A stretch of DNA of 64,000 bases from Bacteroidota bacterium (GTDB taxonomy: Bacteria > Bacteroidota > Bacteroidia > Chitinophagales > JADIYW01): the NCBI GenBank assembly GCA_016705125.1, contig JADIYW010000003.1:170679-234678 (forward strand), written 5' to 3'. The notes beneath the pieces were generated by a model. The model was not told the origin of the DNA, ran no database searches, and saw only the letters and a program-made list of their open reading frames with translations. Shown piece after piece: positions 7,911-17,739 of the stretch. Each line of letters opens with the position of its first letter. The first letter of the stretch is position 1. The position numbers were made by a program, and so were the translations under genes.

Positions 7911-9695
7911 TTATGGCAACCAAATTTTTCTTAATTTTAATTGCTTCTCACTCGCCGATTCTATTGCAACTATATTCATTTCTTTTTTGCTGTCTTTCAA
8001 TAAAACCAGCTCTATTTCTTTCAACAATCCACTCCTATTGACTAATATTTTAAAGGAATCGCCTTCTTTTTTGTTTATTACAAATTTACTTAAATCATCG
8101 CCAATTCTAAATCCATCAATTGCGATTAATTCGTCGTTTACACTCAAGCCAGCTTCATAGGCAGGTTGTCCCCTAAGCACCTCAGTAATCCACATTTTTC
8201 CATCGCTTATCTTAAAGTTTAATCCTAGTGCTAATTTTTCAGTTTGTTCATTTTTATCTACCAACTCATACCCAACAAGATTAAAATATTTGTTGTAATC
8301 GATCTCTCCAGCTTTGTAAATATAATTTTCAAAGAAATCTTTCAATTTTATACCTCCAACTTTTTCAAAAGTTTTTAATACATCGGCCTCCGTATAGCCA
8401 ATGTTAGGATTTTTTAAATATTGTGCCCAAAGTGCCCTCATAACATCATCCAAACTTTTTGCCCCATTGGTTGCATCTAATAAAATGAAATTAAGACATA
8501 GTGAAATTAAACTGCCTTTGGTATAATAGGAAACGGTTGTATTATTTGAATTTTCATTAGGTCGATAATATTTTATCCAAGTATCAAAACTAGATTCTGT
8601 AACGCTTTGCACTCTTTCACCAAAGGCATTTATTTGTTTATTTAAATCAAGTTCAAGCAAATCTAAATATTCGGACTTTGAAGAAACGCCTCCCTTATGA
8701 ACCAAATAATTATCATAATAACTCGTAAATCCTTCAACAACCCATAGTAGTTTGGTATAATTTTCTTCCCCATAATTAAATGGACCTAATTCAATTGGTC
8801 GTATTCTTTTTGCATTCCACAAATGAAAATATTCGTGCGCCAACAAACTAACACCAGCCAAGTACTTATCACGAACACCATAATTAAACCGTGGAATCAT
8901 ATTTGCTGAACTATTTAAATGTTCCAATCCACCGCCCAGCTTTTCCGTATTATGTATTATAAAAAGGTATTTTTTGCAAGGATGGGTTCCTCCAAATAAC
9001 TTCAGTTCCTCCTCTATTATTTTTGTCAAATCGGAAACTAATATCTTCTCATCCATATTTGAAATGCCTTGAATTGCTATTTCATGTGGTATTCCTGCTG
9101 CCTTAAATTTAACAATAGGATGCGTACTTATTAATATTGGCGAATCCACTAATTCATCGTAATTATCGGCAAAACGCGTCCACTTATTGCTAGCTTGCAT
9201 TTTTAGTGAAGTAGAAATTTCCTTCCAATTATCATCAGGAAAAAATGAAATAACTGAACTAGCAGATTGACTCCCCTCGATATACATAAAAATATTGGCA
9301 CCATTCAAAAAGGCTTGTTCATCTTCTACAAAACTAGTTCTAACGCTCAATTCAAAGCAATAAACATCATAGGAAATAGTTATTTCTTTTTGCCCAGAAA
9401 CATTTATTTTCCAAGCATTTTTATCGGATTTACTGTGTGGTATTTCTTTACCCAATCCATTTTTTACCACCACACCTTCTACATTTTTGCTAAATTCTCT
9501 TACCAAATAAGAACCAGGTGTCCAAACCGGTAATTTAGCTGTAATAATTGATTCAGAAAAACCCCAAACCGTCATTTCTATGTGTACGTAGTGATTGCTA
9601 GGTTTTGGAAAAGAAACCTTATAGGCTATATTGCAGGGCTTACTCATAAGTTGAAATGTAAAAAATGTAAAAATAATAAAAATGAAAGCCTTCAT
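7911..9695 (-). CDS. M61-family metallopeptidase with PDZ domain
   Basis: A 594-residue exported aminopeptidase of the M61 (glycyl aminopeptidase) family. A signal peptide covers ~1-18 (FIIFTFFTFQLMS). The N-terminal beta domain of M61 enzymes precedes the gluzincin zinc site HEYFHLWNAKRIRP (~289), with the third ligand Glu in LLWVVEGFTSYYDN. A C-terminal PDZ domain (~505-575) contains RGQPAYEAGLSVNDELIAIDG. Family members cleave N-terminal Gly or Ala; the substrate here is unknown. It is the first gene of a minus-strand run with mscS and the ankyrin gene. Confidence 0.93.
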   Translation of the reverse strand: MKAFIFIIFTFFTFQLMSKPCNIAYKVSFPKPSNHYVHIEMTVWGFSESIITAKLPVWTPGSYLVREFSKNVEGVVVKNGLGKEIPHSKSDKNAWKINVSGQKEITISYDVYCFELSVRTSFVEDEQAFLNGANIFMYIEGSQSASSVISFFPDDNWKEISTSLKMQASNKWTRFADNYDELVDSPILISTHPIVKFKAAGIPHEIAIQGISNMDEKILVSDLTKIIEEELKLFGGTHPCKKYLFIIHNTEKLGGGLEHLNSSANMIPRFNYGVRDKYLAGVSLLAHEYFHLWNAKRIRPIELGPFNYGEENYTKLLWVVEGFTSYYDNYLVHKGGVSSKSEYLDLLELDLNKQINAFGERVQSVTESSFDTWIKYYRPNENSNNTTVSYYTKGSLISLCLNFILLDATNGAKSLDDVMRALWAQYLKNPNIGYTEADVLKTFEKVGGIKLKDFFENYIYKAGEIDYNKYFNLVGYELVDKNEQTEKLALGLNFKISDGKMWITEVLRGQPAYEAGLSVNDELIAIDGFRIGDDLSKFVINKKEGDSFKILVNRSGLLKEIELVLLKDSKKEMNIVAIESASEKQLKLRKIWLP

Positions 9696-9800
9696 TCAAA
9701 TTTTTATAATTAAAAAATATATTGTTGCAAAAAAAATACTTTTTATCGAATTATTATAATTTAATATTCAGACTTTAATAATTGGCAAATCTGAACTTTC

Positions 9801-10241
9801 TTAATTGGTATCAGATCCGAACAATAATCCTTCAACATAATCAGCTGAAACAGCAGTATCATAAATGGCCTCATTCAAAATAACCGCATTACAAGTTTCT
9901 AATGGCAATGCAGCTTGAGCAATAATTGTTTCACAAGGCGTTCCATCCGCAGTCTTGTCGGTGGTAATCGTAATGGATGAATAATTGCAACCACCAGCAG
10001 CTTTCAATACTTTATATAAATCAAGCGTTGGACTATAAACCCCACAACGAGAATTCATATAAATGGCATCTTTGCCATAAAAACGGTTTTTTACTATCCA
10101 AATATACACATATTGAAATCTAGTTCCTCCAGAAATCAGCGGAATTAAAACATCCATTCGATATATACCATGAGGAAATTCATCCAATTTATATTTCCAT
10201 TTTTCGGCTACTTCCTTCAATACTTGATGTAATTGTATCAT
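9801..10241 (-). CDS. Conserved hypothetical protein, possibly YbjN/CesT-like fold
   Basis: A 146-residue soluble protein that I cannot assign firmly. The predicted order of elements is helix (HQVLKEVAEKW), beta strands (RMDVLIPL, QYVYIWIVK, AIYMNSRCG), helix (LDLYKVLKAAGG), strands (SSITITT, TIIAQAALPLE) and a C-terminal helix (LNEAIYDTAVSADYVEGLLFG). This pattern resembles YbjN or type III secretion chaperone-like folds, but this is by shape only. No signal peptide or membrane segment is seen. It stands alone, divergent from the acyltransferase gene at 10359. Confidence 0.7.
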   Translation of the reverse strand: MIQLHQVLKEVAEKWKYKLDEFPHGIYRMDVLIPLISGGTRFQYVYIWIVKNRFYGKDAIYMNSRCGVYSPTLDLYKVLKAAGGCNYSSITITTDKTADGTPCETIIAQAALPLETCNAVILNEAIYDTAVSADYVEGLLFGSDTN

Positions 10242-10358
10242 TTTTCTAAATTTACATTGAAATGAATAAAATTAATAAAAAATTGTTCAATTTGAAACTA
10301 TAGCCTAAATAATAATGGTAAATTTAAAAAAATATAGCAAATTGTACTCGATTTAAAA

Positions 10359-11348
10359 ATGGAAAAGGAAAAAGAAAATTTTATTAGTACAATTGAATTT
10401 CTACGCGGCTTTGCAATGCTTTCCATTTGTTATACGCACTATAAAATCCACTTTATTGTAAATGATTTTTGGTTTTACAGCATGATTTATGCTGATTTCG
10501 GTGTTTCTCTCTTTTTTGTCATATCAGGTTTTGTAATTCCTTTAAGTCTTTATGAAAAAAAATATACCATTTTCGATTATCCCAAATTTATTGCCAAACG
10601 ATTATTAAGGGTATATCCTCCATTTATTGCGGGTTTATTATTAACCATTTTTCTTACCTATTTATCTAATTTTTCGCCATTTCATCAAGGAGCTAATAAT
10701 GGAGTTTCTGCTAAATATATAATCTCAAACTTATTGCTAATTCCCTCCTTTTTTAATCAGCCGTGGTATAGCCCAGTTTTATGGACATTAGCCATTGAAA
10801 TGCAATTTTATTTATTAATTGGTTTAATTGCGCCATTTCTTTTTTCAGATAAAAAATGGATTCAATACCTTACTATTTTGCTTTTTGCGGGTATTCAATT
10901 TATAATTAATGATGAACGAATTTTTGGCTTTCACAGTATGGTTTTTTTGATTGGAATAGTCGGTTTTTTGAAATACAAAGAAAAAATAAATTTATTAGAA
11001 TGGCTTATAATCACAACACTTATTTTGTTGGGAATAGGTTTTAAGATGGAACTTACAAACACTAAATTTATTGCATTACCGATTACAATTTGTTTAATCC
11101 TTTTTGTGCCGCTAAAAAATAGATTTTTTGAATTTTGTGGTAAAATAAGCTATTCCTACTATATCCTTCACATTATAATTGGTGGTTCATTGATTATTGA
11201 TTTTGGAAAAAATTTCATCCATTCTGCTTTTGGAATTAATTTGCTTACTTTTTCAACCATTTTTTTATTAATCCCAATTTCTTGGATTTTTTATTCCCTA
11301 TTTGAAGTGCCTTTTCAGAAATTAGGCAAAAAAATTAATTCAGCCTAA
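10359..11348 (+). CDS. Acyltransferase 3 family membrane protein (OafA/YrhL-like)
   Basis: A 329-residue polytopic inner-membrane O-acyltransferase. The N-terminus has the family start FISTIEFLRGFAMLSICYTHYKIH, which includes the conserved FLRG-A block and a candidate catalytic His. FVISGFVIPLSLYEKK and the arginine-rich FIAKRLLRVYPPF are also typical, and about nine to ten hydrophobic helices follow. Such enzymes add acetyl or other acyl groups to surface sugars or peptidoglycan; the acceptor cannot be read from the sequence. Its stop overlaps the stop of the convergent flavoprotein gene by 4 bp. Confidence 0.9.
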   Translation: MEKEKENFISTIEFLRGFAMLSICYTHYKIHFIVNDFWFYSMIYADFGVSLFFVISGFVIPLSLYEKKYTIFDYPKFIAKRLLRVYPPFIAGLLLTIFLTYLSNFSPFHQGANNGVSAKYIISNLLLIPSFFNQPWYSPVLWTLAIEMQFYLLIGLIAPFLFSDKKWIQYLTILLFAGIQFIINDERIFGFHSMVFLIGIVGFLKYKEKINLLEWLIITTLILLGIGFKMELTNTKFIALPITICLILFVPLKNRFFEFCGKISYSYYILHIIIGGSLIIDFGKNFIHSAFGINLLTFSTIFLLIPISWIFYSLFEVPFQKLGKKINSA

Positions 11349-12589
11349 GTATTGAAAATAAGTTGAAAATAGAATTTTGGACTTTTTATTTTTTTTCGCA
11401 AATCCACATCATCAAACATGCAAGAAATCGTTTCTGCAAGTGTCTTATTTTTAGAAGCCTTATTAGCAATAAAATTAAACAACCATGGATATTTAACTAG
11501 TTTCTGCATTTTATAGCTTAAATTCAATTCGGGCCCCAACTTCCTATAAACCTCATTATCATAATCCTGCAAGGCATTTTTTGAAAAATCGTTTTTATCA
11601 ATTGCTATCTTTGCCACCCGAGCTGCAGCTAAACCACACAACATCGCATTTCCTATACCTTCACCAGTAAATGGGTCAATCAGAGATGCTGCGTCGCCCA
11701 AAAGCATATAATTATTTCCTGAAAGAACCCTCTTTTTACTGCCCAACGGCAATCCATAACCCTTCATACCATCAATTAATTCGGCATCTTTAAATCTTGG
11801 TGCAATGGATGGGTGATTGTCAATTATGTCTTGCATAATCTTTTTTAGGTTTAATTTCCGCTGACTAATTGTTTTAGACAAAATACCCAATCCGACATTT
11901 GCCTGCCCATTTGCCAAAGGGAAAATCCAAAAATAACCAGGAAGCACACCTTTTAAAAAATGTAACTCGATAAAATTTTGAGTATTAAAACCGCTCACAT
12001 TTTTGTAGTATGCCCTTAAGCCAGCACTATAATGCAATTCATCCATTTCAATTCCTCCATGGTGGCGAGCAAATTTGGAATGAGCACCATCTGCAACAAT
12101 CAATAATTTGGTTTGAAATTGATTACCCGTTTTTGTACTTAACAAATAGCCATTTTCATTTTTTACATATTCCACTATTTCAGTGTTTTCATGCAAATGA
12201 ATCAATTCGTTTTTTTTAATTTCTTCCACCAAATAATTGTCAAAATCTATTCTTTTGGCAATAAAACCGGGAGGAATTTCCATCTGACCTGGATCTTTTA
12301 AACTAAATGGAATATTTAATTCTTTTCCATTTGGTGCTACAAATCGGATACCATAACTCGGTATTTGAAAAGGAAGCACAGAAAATTGCTTGGGCATTTC
12401 GAGGTCAATTAAACGCATCACAGCACTCACTTTTCCACTTAATGCATCACCACAGATTTTATCCCTTGGAAATATTGCTTTGTCAAATATATGGCAAGCA
12501 ATCCCACTTTTAGCTAAAACCAAGGCCGCTGCCGCTCCACCAGGACCTGCTCCAACTATGCAAATATCAATTTGTTTTATTTCTTCCAT
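11345..12589 (-). CDS. Geranylgeranyl-reductase-family FAD-dependent oxidoreductase
   Basis: A 414-residue flavoprotein. The N-terminal Rossmann motif is VGAGPGGAAAALVLAKSG (residues ~11-28). The family block DKICGDALSGK, with the Cys seen in geranylgeranyl reductases, lies near residue 45. The second FAD site GDAASLIDPFTGEGIGNAM lies near 290. Relatives reduce isoprenoid chains or act in quinone and lipid metabolism, and the substrate here is unknown. No membrane helix is seen. The gene is convergent with the acyltransferase and divergent from the DUF983 gene. Confidence 0.88.
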   Translation of the reverse strand: MEEIKQIDICIVGAGPGGAAAALVLAKSGIACHIFDKAIFPRDKICGDALSGKVSAVMRLIDLEMPKQFSVLPFQIPSYGIRFVAPNGKELNIPFSLKDPGQMEIPPGFIAKRIDFDNYLVEEIKKNELIHLHENTEIVEYVKNENGYLLSTKTGNQFQTKLLIVADGAHSKFARHHGGIEMDELHYSAGLRAYYKNVSGFNTQNFIELHFLKGVLPGYFWIFPLANGQANVGLGILSKTISQRKLNLKKIMQDIIDNHPSIAPRFKDAELIDGMKGYGLPLGSKKRVLSGNNYMLLGDAASLIDPFTGEGIGNAMLCGLAAARVAKIAIDKNDFSKNALQDYDNEVYRKLGPELNLSYKMQKLVKYPWLFNFIANKASKNKTLAETISCMFDDVDLRKKIKSPKFYFQLIFNT

Positions 12590-12657
12590 TTCGAGCCCAA
12601 AATAAGAAAATAATAAATGGATAATATCAATTTATAAGGTAAAAAAAGACAATTTTG

Positions 12658-12665
12658 TATTTTTG
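12658..12665 (+). promoter_or_regulatory. -7 promoter box implying a leaderless DUF983 mRNA
   Basis: TATTTTTG matches TAnnTTTG. Counting 5 bases past the G gives a predicted +1 at 12670, exactly the A of the ATG. A TTG at 12655 upstream of the box is thereby excluded as a start. Confidence 0.55.
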
Positions 12666-12669
12666 CCGT

Positions 12670-13056
12670 ATGATCAAAGGGTTAAAAAAGCTTCTGGGAC
12701 AAAAATGTCCTCAATGTGGGCAACATTCTATCTTTAAGGATCCAAACCCTTTTCATTTAAAAAATTTGGTTGAAATGCATGATAATTGCCCAAATTGTGG
12801 TAAGGATTTTTATATAGAAAAAGGATTTTATTGGGGCGCTATGTATATTAGTTATGCAGTAAATATGGCATTATTTATTAGTCTAATTCCGTTTTACTTT
12901 ATTTTCGCATGGGGTCATTTAATCGATTATGCTCCATATTTTATTTTTACTTTTGTGCCATTAATAATTCTATTCGCACCATATAATTTGAGACTCAGCA
13001 GATGGATATGGCTTTGGGTCGATTATAAGTTTTTTAAGGATAAAAAAAAGGGTTAG
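12670..13056 (+). CDS. DUF983 family small membrane protein
   Basis: A 128-residue protein with two zinc-ribbon-like knuckles, CPQCG (Cys13, Cys16) and CPNCG (Cys40, Cys43), followed by two hydrophobic helices (~57-80 and ~90-110) and a basic tail. This is the usual architecture of DUF983 proteins in Bacteroidota and Proteobacteria; the function is unknown. The start is ATG 12670 rather than TTG 12655, because the family begins just before the ribbon and because of the promoter position. The stop codon TAG lies inside the left arm of the downstream terminator. Confidence 0.9.
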   Translation: MIKGLKKLLGQKCPQCGQHSIFKDPNPFHLKNLVEMHDNCPNCGKDFYIEKGFYWGAMYISYAVNMALFISLIPFYFIFAWGHLIDYAPYFIFTFVPLIILFAPYNLRLSRWIWLWVDYKFFKDKKKG

Positions 13057-13079
13057 AAAAATTTTCTAACCCTTTTTTT
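13043..13079. terminator. Bidirectional intrinsic terminator
   Basis: An uninterrupted inverted repeat with 18-nt arms around one base: A7-GGGTTAG-AAAA (13043-13060) and TTTT-CTAACCC-T7 (13062-13079). A-tracts and T-tracts on both sides allow termination in both directions, between the convergent DUF983 and M43 genes. The DUF983 stop codon (13054-13056) is inside the stem. Confidence 0.9.
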
Positions 13080-13095
13080 ATAGCTTATCTAGATA

Positions 13096-14046
13096 TTACA
13101 TACCCATTGCAGATCGTGGACCATTTGCAGCAAATACTGAAAGTATTCTAGCTTTTTGTCCATTGCTGAACATATACATACAAGCATCATCAGTATAATC
13201 CATGTAGTTCATTGTCATTTCAACTGGTGTACCAGAACAAGTGCTTTTGTGACCAGCAGCAGGACAACCATAATTAGCAGTATTGTGTGTAGGTGTATCA
13301 CTCACTTGGTCGCTTCCACAAGTAGCATCTCCCCAAATATGACGTAAATTCAAATAATGACCTACTTCATGTGTAGCTGTTCTTCCTTTATTATAAGGTG
13401 CAGCCGAACCACCTGGTAAAGTAGAATGTAAAAGTACCACTCCATCTGTAGCAGATGCTCCACCAGGAAATTGTGCATAACCTAATATTCCATTACCTAG
13501 GTTACAAACCCATATATTCAAAAATTGAGTTGGGTTAGTTGGATTTAAACCTCCTGAACCAGATTTTTTAACAGCATTGTTTGTACTGAAAGAAGATTTA
13601 GTTGTTTTCTTTCTATTTACAGCCTCAATTACAAATCGAATGCCTACATTTGCAGCCACCGGTTGAAATAAAGCAGGTACATTTGCAAAATCAGCATTTG
13701 TTGCATTAAAATCAGCATTTAAAACTGCAATTTGTTGCTCCAATCTAGCTTGAGAAACATTCTGAGCTGTTGTTTTGTAAATAACATTAAATACAACTGG
13801 GATTTCAATTACACCATTTACTAATCTAAAATTACTGTTTTTAATGGTTTGTCCAGTAAATTCTTCAATTCTTGCCATTCTTCCTTCAAGGGTTGGGTCA
13901 GCTTTCATTTGCTCAGCCAATACCTCCATAGTAGCACATTTTCTTTCTGTTGCTGCAACTGCAGCTTCTCCTGTAACATCATTTTTGCTACAACTAGCTA
14001 AAATAAATAATACAGGCAAAATCAAATAATTTTTCATTTTTTTCAT
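13096..14046 (-). CDS. M43 (pappalysin/cytophagalysin) zinc metalloprotease lipoprotein
   Basis: A 316-residue secreted metzincin protease. The lipobox LASC puts the lipidated Cys at residue 19. The zinc site is HEVGHYLNLRH (His226, His230, His236) with Glu227 as catalytic base, followed by a Met-turn in MNYMDY (~279-284). The cysteines in TCGS, GCPA and STCSG match the disulfides of the family. It carries no T9SS C-terminal domain, so it is probably anchored to the membrane by lipid. There are two possible start ATGs (14046 and 14037). The -7 box at 14079-14086 supports transcription from just upstream. Confidence 0.94.
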   Translation of the reverse strand: MKKMKNYLILPVLFILASCSKNDVTGEAAVAATERKCATMEVLAEQMKADPTLEGRMARIEEFTGQTIKNSNFRLVNGVIEIPVVFNVIYKTTAQNVSQARLEQQIAVLNADFNATNADFANVPALFQPVAANVGIRFVIEAVNRKKTTKSSFSTNNAVKKSGSGGLNPTNPTQFLNIWVCNLGNGILGYAQFPGGASATDGVVLLHSTLPGGSAAPYNKGRTATHEVGHYLNLRHIWGDATCGSDQVSDTPTHNTANYGCPAAGHKSTCSGTPVEMTMNYMDYTDDACMYMFSNGQKARILSVFAANGPRSAMGM

Positions 14047-14078
14047 TTCTATACTTTTTAATAAGTTAAATATTAAAA

Positions 14079-14086
14079 CAAAGATA
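14079..14086 (-). promoter_or_regulatory. -7 promoter box for the M43 protease gene
   Basis: The minus strand reads TATCTTTG, a perfect TAnnTTTG match, about 28 nt before the ATG at 14046 after allowing for the predicted +1. Confidence 0.5.
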
Positions 14087-14235
14087 TTAATTAATTCTTA
14101 ATGTATTTCACATTTCACTTTTTTAACATTTGATATTTATAAACATAGTGTAGAAATATTGGTTCACTAAAAACCGTTTTCAATTTATTTTTCAAACTAT
14201 AAGTAGAATTATTACTTTTAGACTTTAGACTGATT

Positions 14236-17200
14236 TTGGATAAACGCATACCATATTATATCACCTTGTTTTTCTGTTTATGGATAGGAATAAATATTTC
14301 TCATGGACAAGGTATTCAATACGAAAGGCTAAATAATTGGAAATCGAAAACACTTGTTTTTCAAAACGACCCTTTAAAATTGGATTCTCTCGGTATTGTG
14401 CCAAATTCGGAAGTGATAATAGATTTAAAAACCAATGCCATTCTTGACACTTCATTCTACAGTTTAGATTATTTCTCCGGAATTTTTAAATTTAAAGAAA
14501 ACATAGATTCCATAAAGATTAGCTATCGGACTTTTCCTTTTTATTTTTATGCCAATACCCAAGCAAAGTCGCCCCATAAATATATTAGAAATGACAGTTT
14601 GGACGATATTTTTTTTCCTTATGTTCCAGTAAGTAAAACACCAGAATTTCTCGATTTTGACGGATTGAAATACTCAGGAAATTTTAATAGAGGAATTAGT
14701 TTTGGATCCAATCAAGATTTGGTTGTAAATTCAGCATTCGATTTGCAGCTTTCAGGCAAATTGGGCAATGGCATAGAAGTATTGGCAGCACTCACGGATA
14801 ATAATATCCCCATCCAACCCGAAGGAAATACACAGCAATTGCAAAATTTTGACAAAATATTTATTCAAGTAAAAAAAGACAATCATACGCTTATTGGTGG
14901 AGATTATGACCTAAATTCATCGTCGAGTTATTTTCTTAAATTCAACAAACAATCGCAGGGCTTAGCCTATAACGGCGCATACCAAATAAATGAAAAAGTA
15001 GCGCTTAAATCCAAGTTTGGATTCGCTATTGCAAAAGGAAAATTTGTGAGAAATACTTTTGATGGACAAGAAAATAATCAAGGCCCATATAGGTTAATTG
15101 GCGCAAACGGAGAGGCATTTTTAATTATTCTTTCTGGTTCTGAAAAAATATTTGTTGATGGAAAATTGCTTACTCGTGGCGAAGAAGCAGATTATATAAT
15201 TGATTATAATACAGGAGAACTGATTTTTACACCCAATTTTTTGATTACCAAAGACTCCAGAATAAATGCGGATTTTCAGTATGCCGATAGGAATTATTTT
15301 AGGTCTTTATTATATACAAGCCATGAAGGCACTTGGAAAAAATTGCAATTTAATTTTGATGTTTATGCAGAACAGGATAGCAAAGGAAAACCCATTTTGC
15401 AAAATATAAATGATTCTGTTGTCAATATTCTCGAACAAATTGGCAACAATCTAGACCAAGCCTTTATTTCGGGTATTAGTGAAGTGGATTATGATCCTTT
15501 AAAAGTGCTTTACCAAATAAAAGACTCCATTATTGATGGCATCGTTTATGATTCTGTTTTCGTTTATTCAGCTGATAGTTTGGTTGCCAATTATTCCCTT
15601 TCTTTTTCATTCGTTGGAGCTGGAAAAGGGAATTATGAACCAACCCGAAATGCACTAAATCAGAGGGTTTACAGTTGGGTAGCACCAATAAATGGAAAAT
15701 TTACAGGCAGTTACGAACCCATTATTCAGGTAATCACACCCAAAAAAGACCATTATATTACTGCTGGACTTACGTATAATTTTAGCAAAAAATTAAAAGT
15801 GATTGGCAATTTCGGTTTTGCAAACACCGACAAAAATACTTTTTCGAAAATAGGGAATAAAGAAAACATTGGCTTTGCAGGTCATAGTGCACTTTTTTAT
15901 CAATCAACTATTGGAAAAGATAGTAGCATATCGCTTACCACACAAATACAATATGAATACAAACAAAGTAGTTTCAATCCATTGGAACCATACAGAGCAG
16001 TTGAATTTTCGCGCGATTGGAATGCAGAAAAAGACAATACCAAAGATGAACATTTAGTTTTTCTGCTTACAAAATTACAATCAAAAAAGGGATGGCAAGT
16101 TTCAATGGAAAATAGCACTTTCCAAAAACCTCAATTTTATAATGGTTATAAAAACAAAATAGGCGCTTTATATGTAAAAAATGGATGGGTTGCCAGGGTA
16201 AATCTTAATGTTTTAAACTCTATATCCAATAAATTTAGAAATGTATTTCTACGTCCCGATTATTTTATAAGTAAAGATTTTTCGTGGTTTAAAGGGATAA
16301 AAATTGGTTCTGAATTTTTTCAAGAAAGAAATGCCCTTAAATCCATTTCGTCGGATTCTCTTTTAAAAACGAGCTATTACAACAATAATTTAAGGAATTT
16401 CATACAATCCTCTGATAGCGGTTTTATTCAAATAGGTATTGATTATAGGTTTAGAAATGATTTATTTAGTGATGGGCTTAATTTTAAAAAAGCAAGTGCT
16501 GCCCATACTTTTGATTTTAAAGGCAGGTTTTTAAAATTGAAAAACCAAGATTTGCAATGGAGTTTTACCCTCAGAAATCTTCACATCATCGACACTAATT
16601 TAATTGCGAATAAAAGCGAGAATACCTATTTAGGACGTGGTGAATATGGTGTAAGAATAAAAAAGGGACTTTTTCGGTATAATGTAATTTATGAGCTGGG
16701 AAGTGGGCAAGAAAGGGTAAAAGAATTTAGCTTTTTGGAAGTTGCACCCGGCCAGGGCGTTTACAGGTGGTTGGATGAAAACCAAGATGGAATTCGGCAA
16801 CAAAATGAGTTTGTAATTGCTGAATTTCAGGATAGTGCGCAATTCGTTAAAATATTTACCACACTCAATGAATACATAAAAGCAAGGCAAGTAGGATTTA
16901 ACCAAACCCTTTCCATTCAACCGAAGGCAATTTGGGCCGAATTGAAAGGCATAAAAGGTTTTTTGGCAAAAATTCAATTACAATCTTTTCTTGATTTGAG
17001 ACGAAAATCCTTAAACGGCGCACAAAAATCAGCATTTAATCCTTTTGTTTTCAACACGAATGACACTGCTATTATTGCGTCTAACTTTTCAAGTCGAAAT
17101 AATTTTGTTTTTAATCCAAATAGTGCTAGCTTTTCATTTACTTATACATTGCAAACTACAAGAGATAAAACCTTACTTGTAAATGGATTTGATATCCGAA

Positions 17201-17727
17201 AAAGAAATACACATTCCATTAATTCAAGGATTGGAATCAATAATTCCTTTTCAGGTTTGATTAATTTAAGTGCAGGAAAAGACTTGTACCAGTCTGAATT
17301 TTTTATCCAAAACAGGTATGATATTAAATCGTATAAAATAGACCCAAGTTTGGTTTATACTTTTAAAACAGTGCTTAGAACGGCTGTGGGATATGGTTTA
17401 TTATGGAAAAAGAATTCAGTTGAATTAGGCAACGAAAGTAATTTTGCCAATAAGATAAACTTAGAAATTAGGTATTCAAAAAGTGGTAAACAATCGATTG
17501 AAAGCAAATTCGTTTTTGCAAATGTAAATTATAAAGGGGAGACAGCAACCACAAAAGCATATATCATTTTGGAAGGACTTCAACAGGGCAAAAATTATAT
17601 TTGGAATTTTGACTATAACCGACAAATTTCTAAAAATCTACTGCTCAACTTGGGTTATGAAGGCCGAAAAACGGGTACTGCCAAAATAGTAAATACGGGA
17701 AAGGCGAGTTTAAGGGCGATATTTTGA
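14236..17727 (+). CDS. Large exported, probable outer-membrane beta-barrel protein (unknown function)
   Basis: A 1163-residue protein. The N-terminus looks like a signal peptide (MDKRIPYYITLFFCLWIGIN, then ISHGQG). Residues ~140-370 have alternating short strands with blocks such as GGDYDLNSSSSYFLKF, KIFVDGKLLTRGEEADY and IIDYNTGELIFTPNFL. The C-terminal two thirds is rich in amphipathic strands and ends in Phe (GKASLRAIF), as outer-membrane barrels do. I recognise it as a Bacteroidota-specific type but know no function. The only reasonable start is TTG 14236, since no ATG, and only a TTG 27 bases downstream, gives an export signal. A near-consensus box TACTTTTA lies at 14213-14220. Confidence 0.8.
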   Translation: MDKRIPYYITLFFCLWIGINISHGQGIQYERLNNWKSKTLVFQNDPLKLDSLGIVPNSEVIIDLKTNAILDTSFYSLDYFSGIFKFKENIDSIKISYRTFPFYFYANTQAKSPHKYIRNDSLDDIFFPYVPVSKTPEFLDFDGLKYSGNFNRGISFGSNQDLVVNSAFDLQLSGKLGNGIEVLAALTDNNIPIQPEGNTQQLQNFDKIFIQVKKDNHTLIGGDYDLNSSSSYFLKFNKQSQGLAYNGAYQINEKVALKSKFGFAIAKGKFVRNTFDGQENNQGPYRLIGANGEAFLIILSGSEKIFVDGKLLTRGEEADYIIDYNTGELIFTPNFLITKDSRINADFQYADRNYFRSLLYTSHEGTWKKLQFNFDVYAEQDSKGKPILQNINDSVVNILEQIGNNLDQAFISGISEVDYDPLKVLYQIKDSIIDGIVYDSVFVYSADSLVANYSLSFSFVGAGKGNYEPTRNALNQRVYSWVAPINGKFTGSYEPIIQVITPKKDHYITAGLTYNFSKKLKVIGNFGFANTDKNTFSKIGNKENIGFAGHSALFYQSTIGKDSSISLTTQIQYEYKQSSFNPLEPYRAVEFSRDWNAEKDNTKDEHLVFLLTKLQSKKGWQVSMENSTFQKPQFYNGYKNKIGALYVKNGWVARVNLNVLNSISNKFRNVFLRPDYFISKDFSWFKGIKIGSEFFQERNALKSISSDSLLKTSYYNNNLRNFIQSSDSGFIQIGIDYRFRNDLFSDGLNFKKASAAHTFDFKGRFLKLKNQDLQWSFTLRNLHIIDTNLIANKSENTYLGRGEYGVRIKKGLFRYNVIYELGSGQERVKEFSFLEVAPGQGVYRWLDENQDGIRQQNEFVIAEFQDSAQFVKIFTTLNEYIKARQVGFNQTLSIQPKAIWAELKGIKGFLAKIQLQSFLDLRRKSLNGAQKSAFNPFVFNTNDTAIIASNFSSRNNFVFNPNSASFSFTYTLQTTRDKTLLVNGFDIRKRNTHSINSRIGINNSFSGLINLSAGKDLYQSEFFIQNRYDIKSYKIDPSLVYTFKTVLRTAVGYGLLWKKNSVELGNESNFANKINLEIRYSKSGKQSIESKFVFANVNYKGETATTKAYIILEGLQQGKNYIWNFDYNRQISKNLLLNLGYEGRKTGTAKIVNTGKASLRAIF

Positions 17728-17739
17728 TGCTGGGAATTG

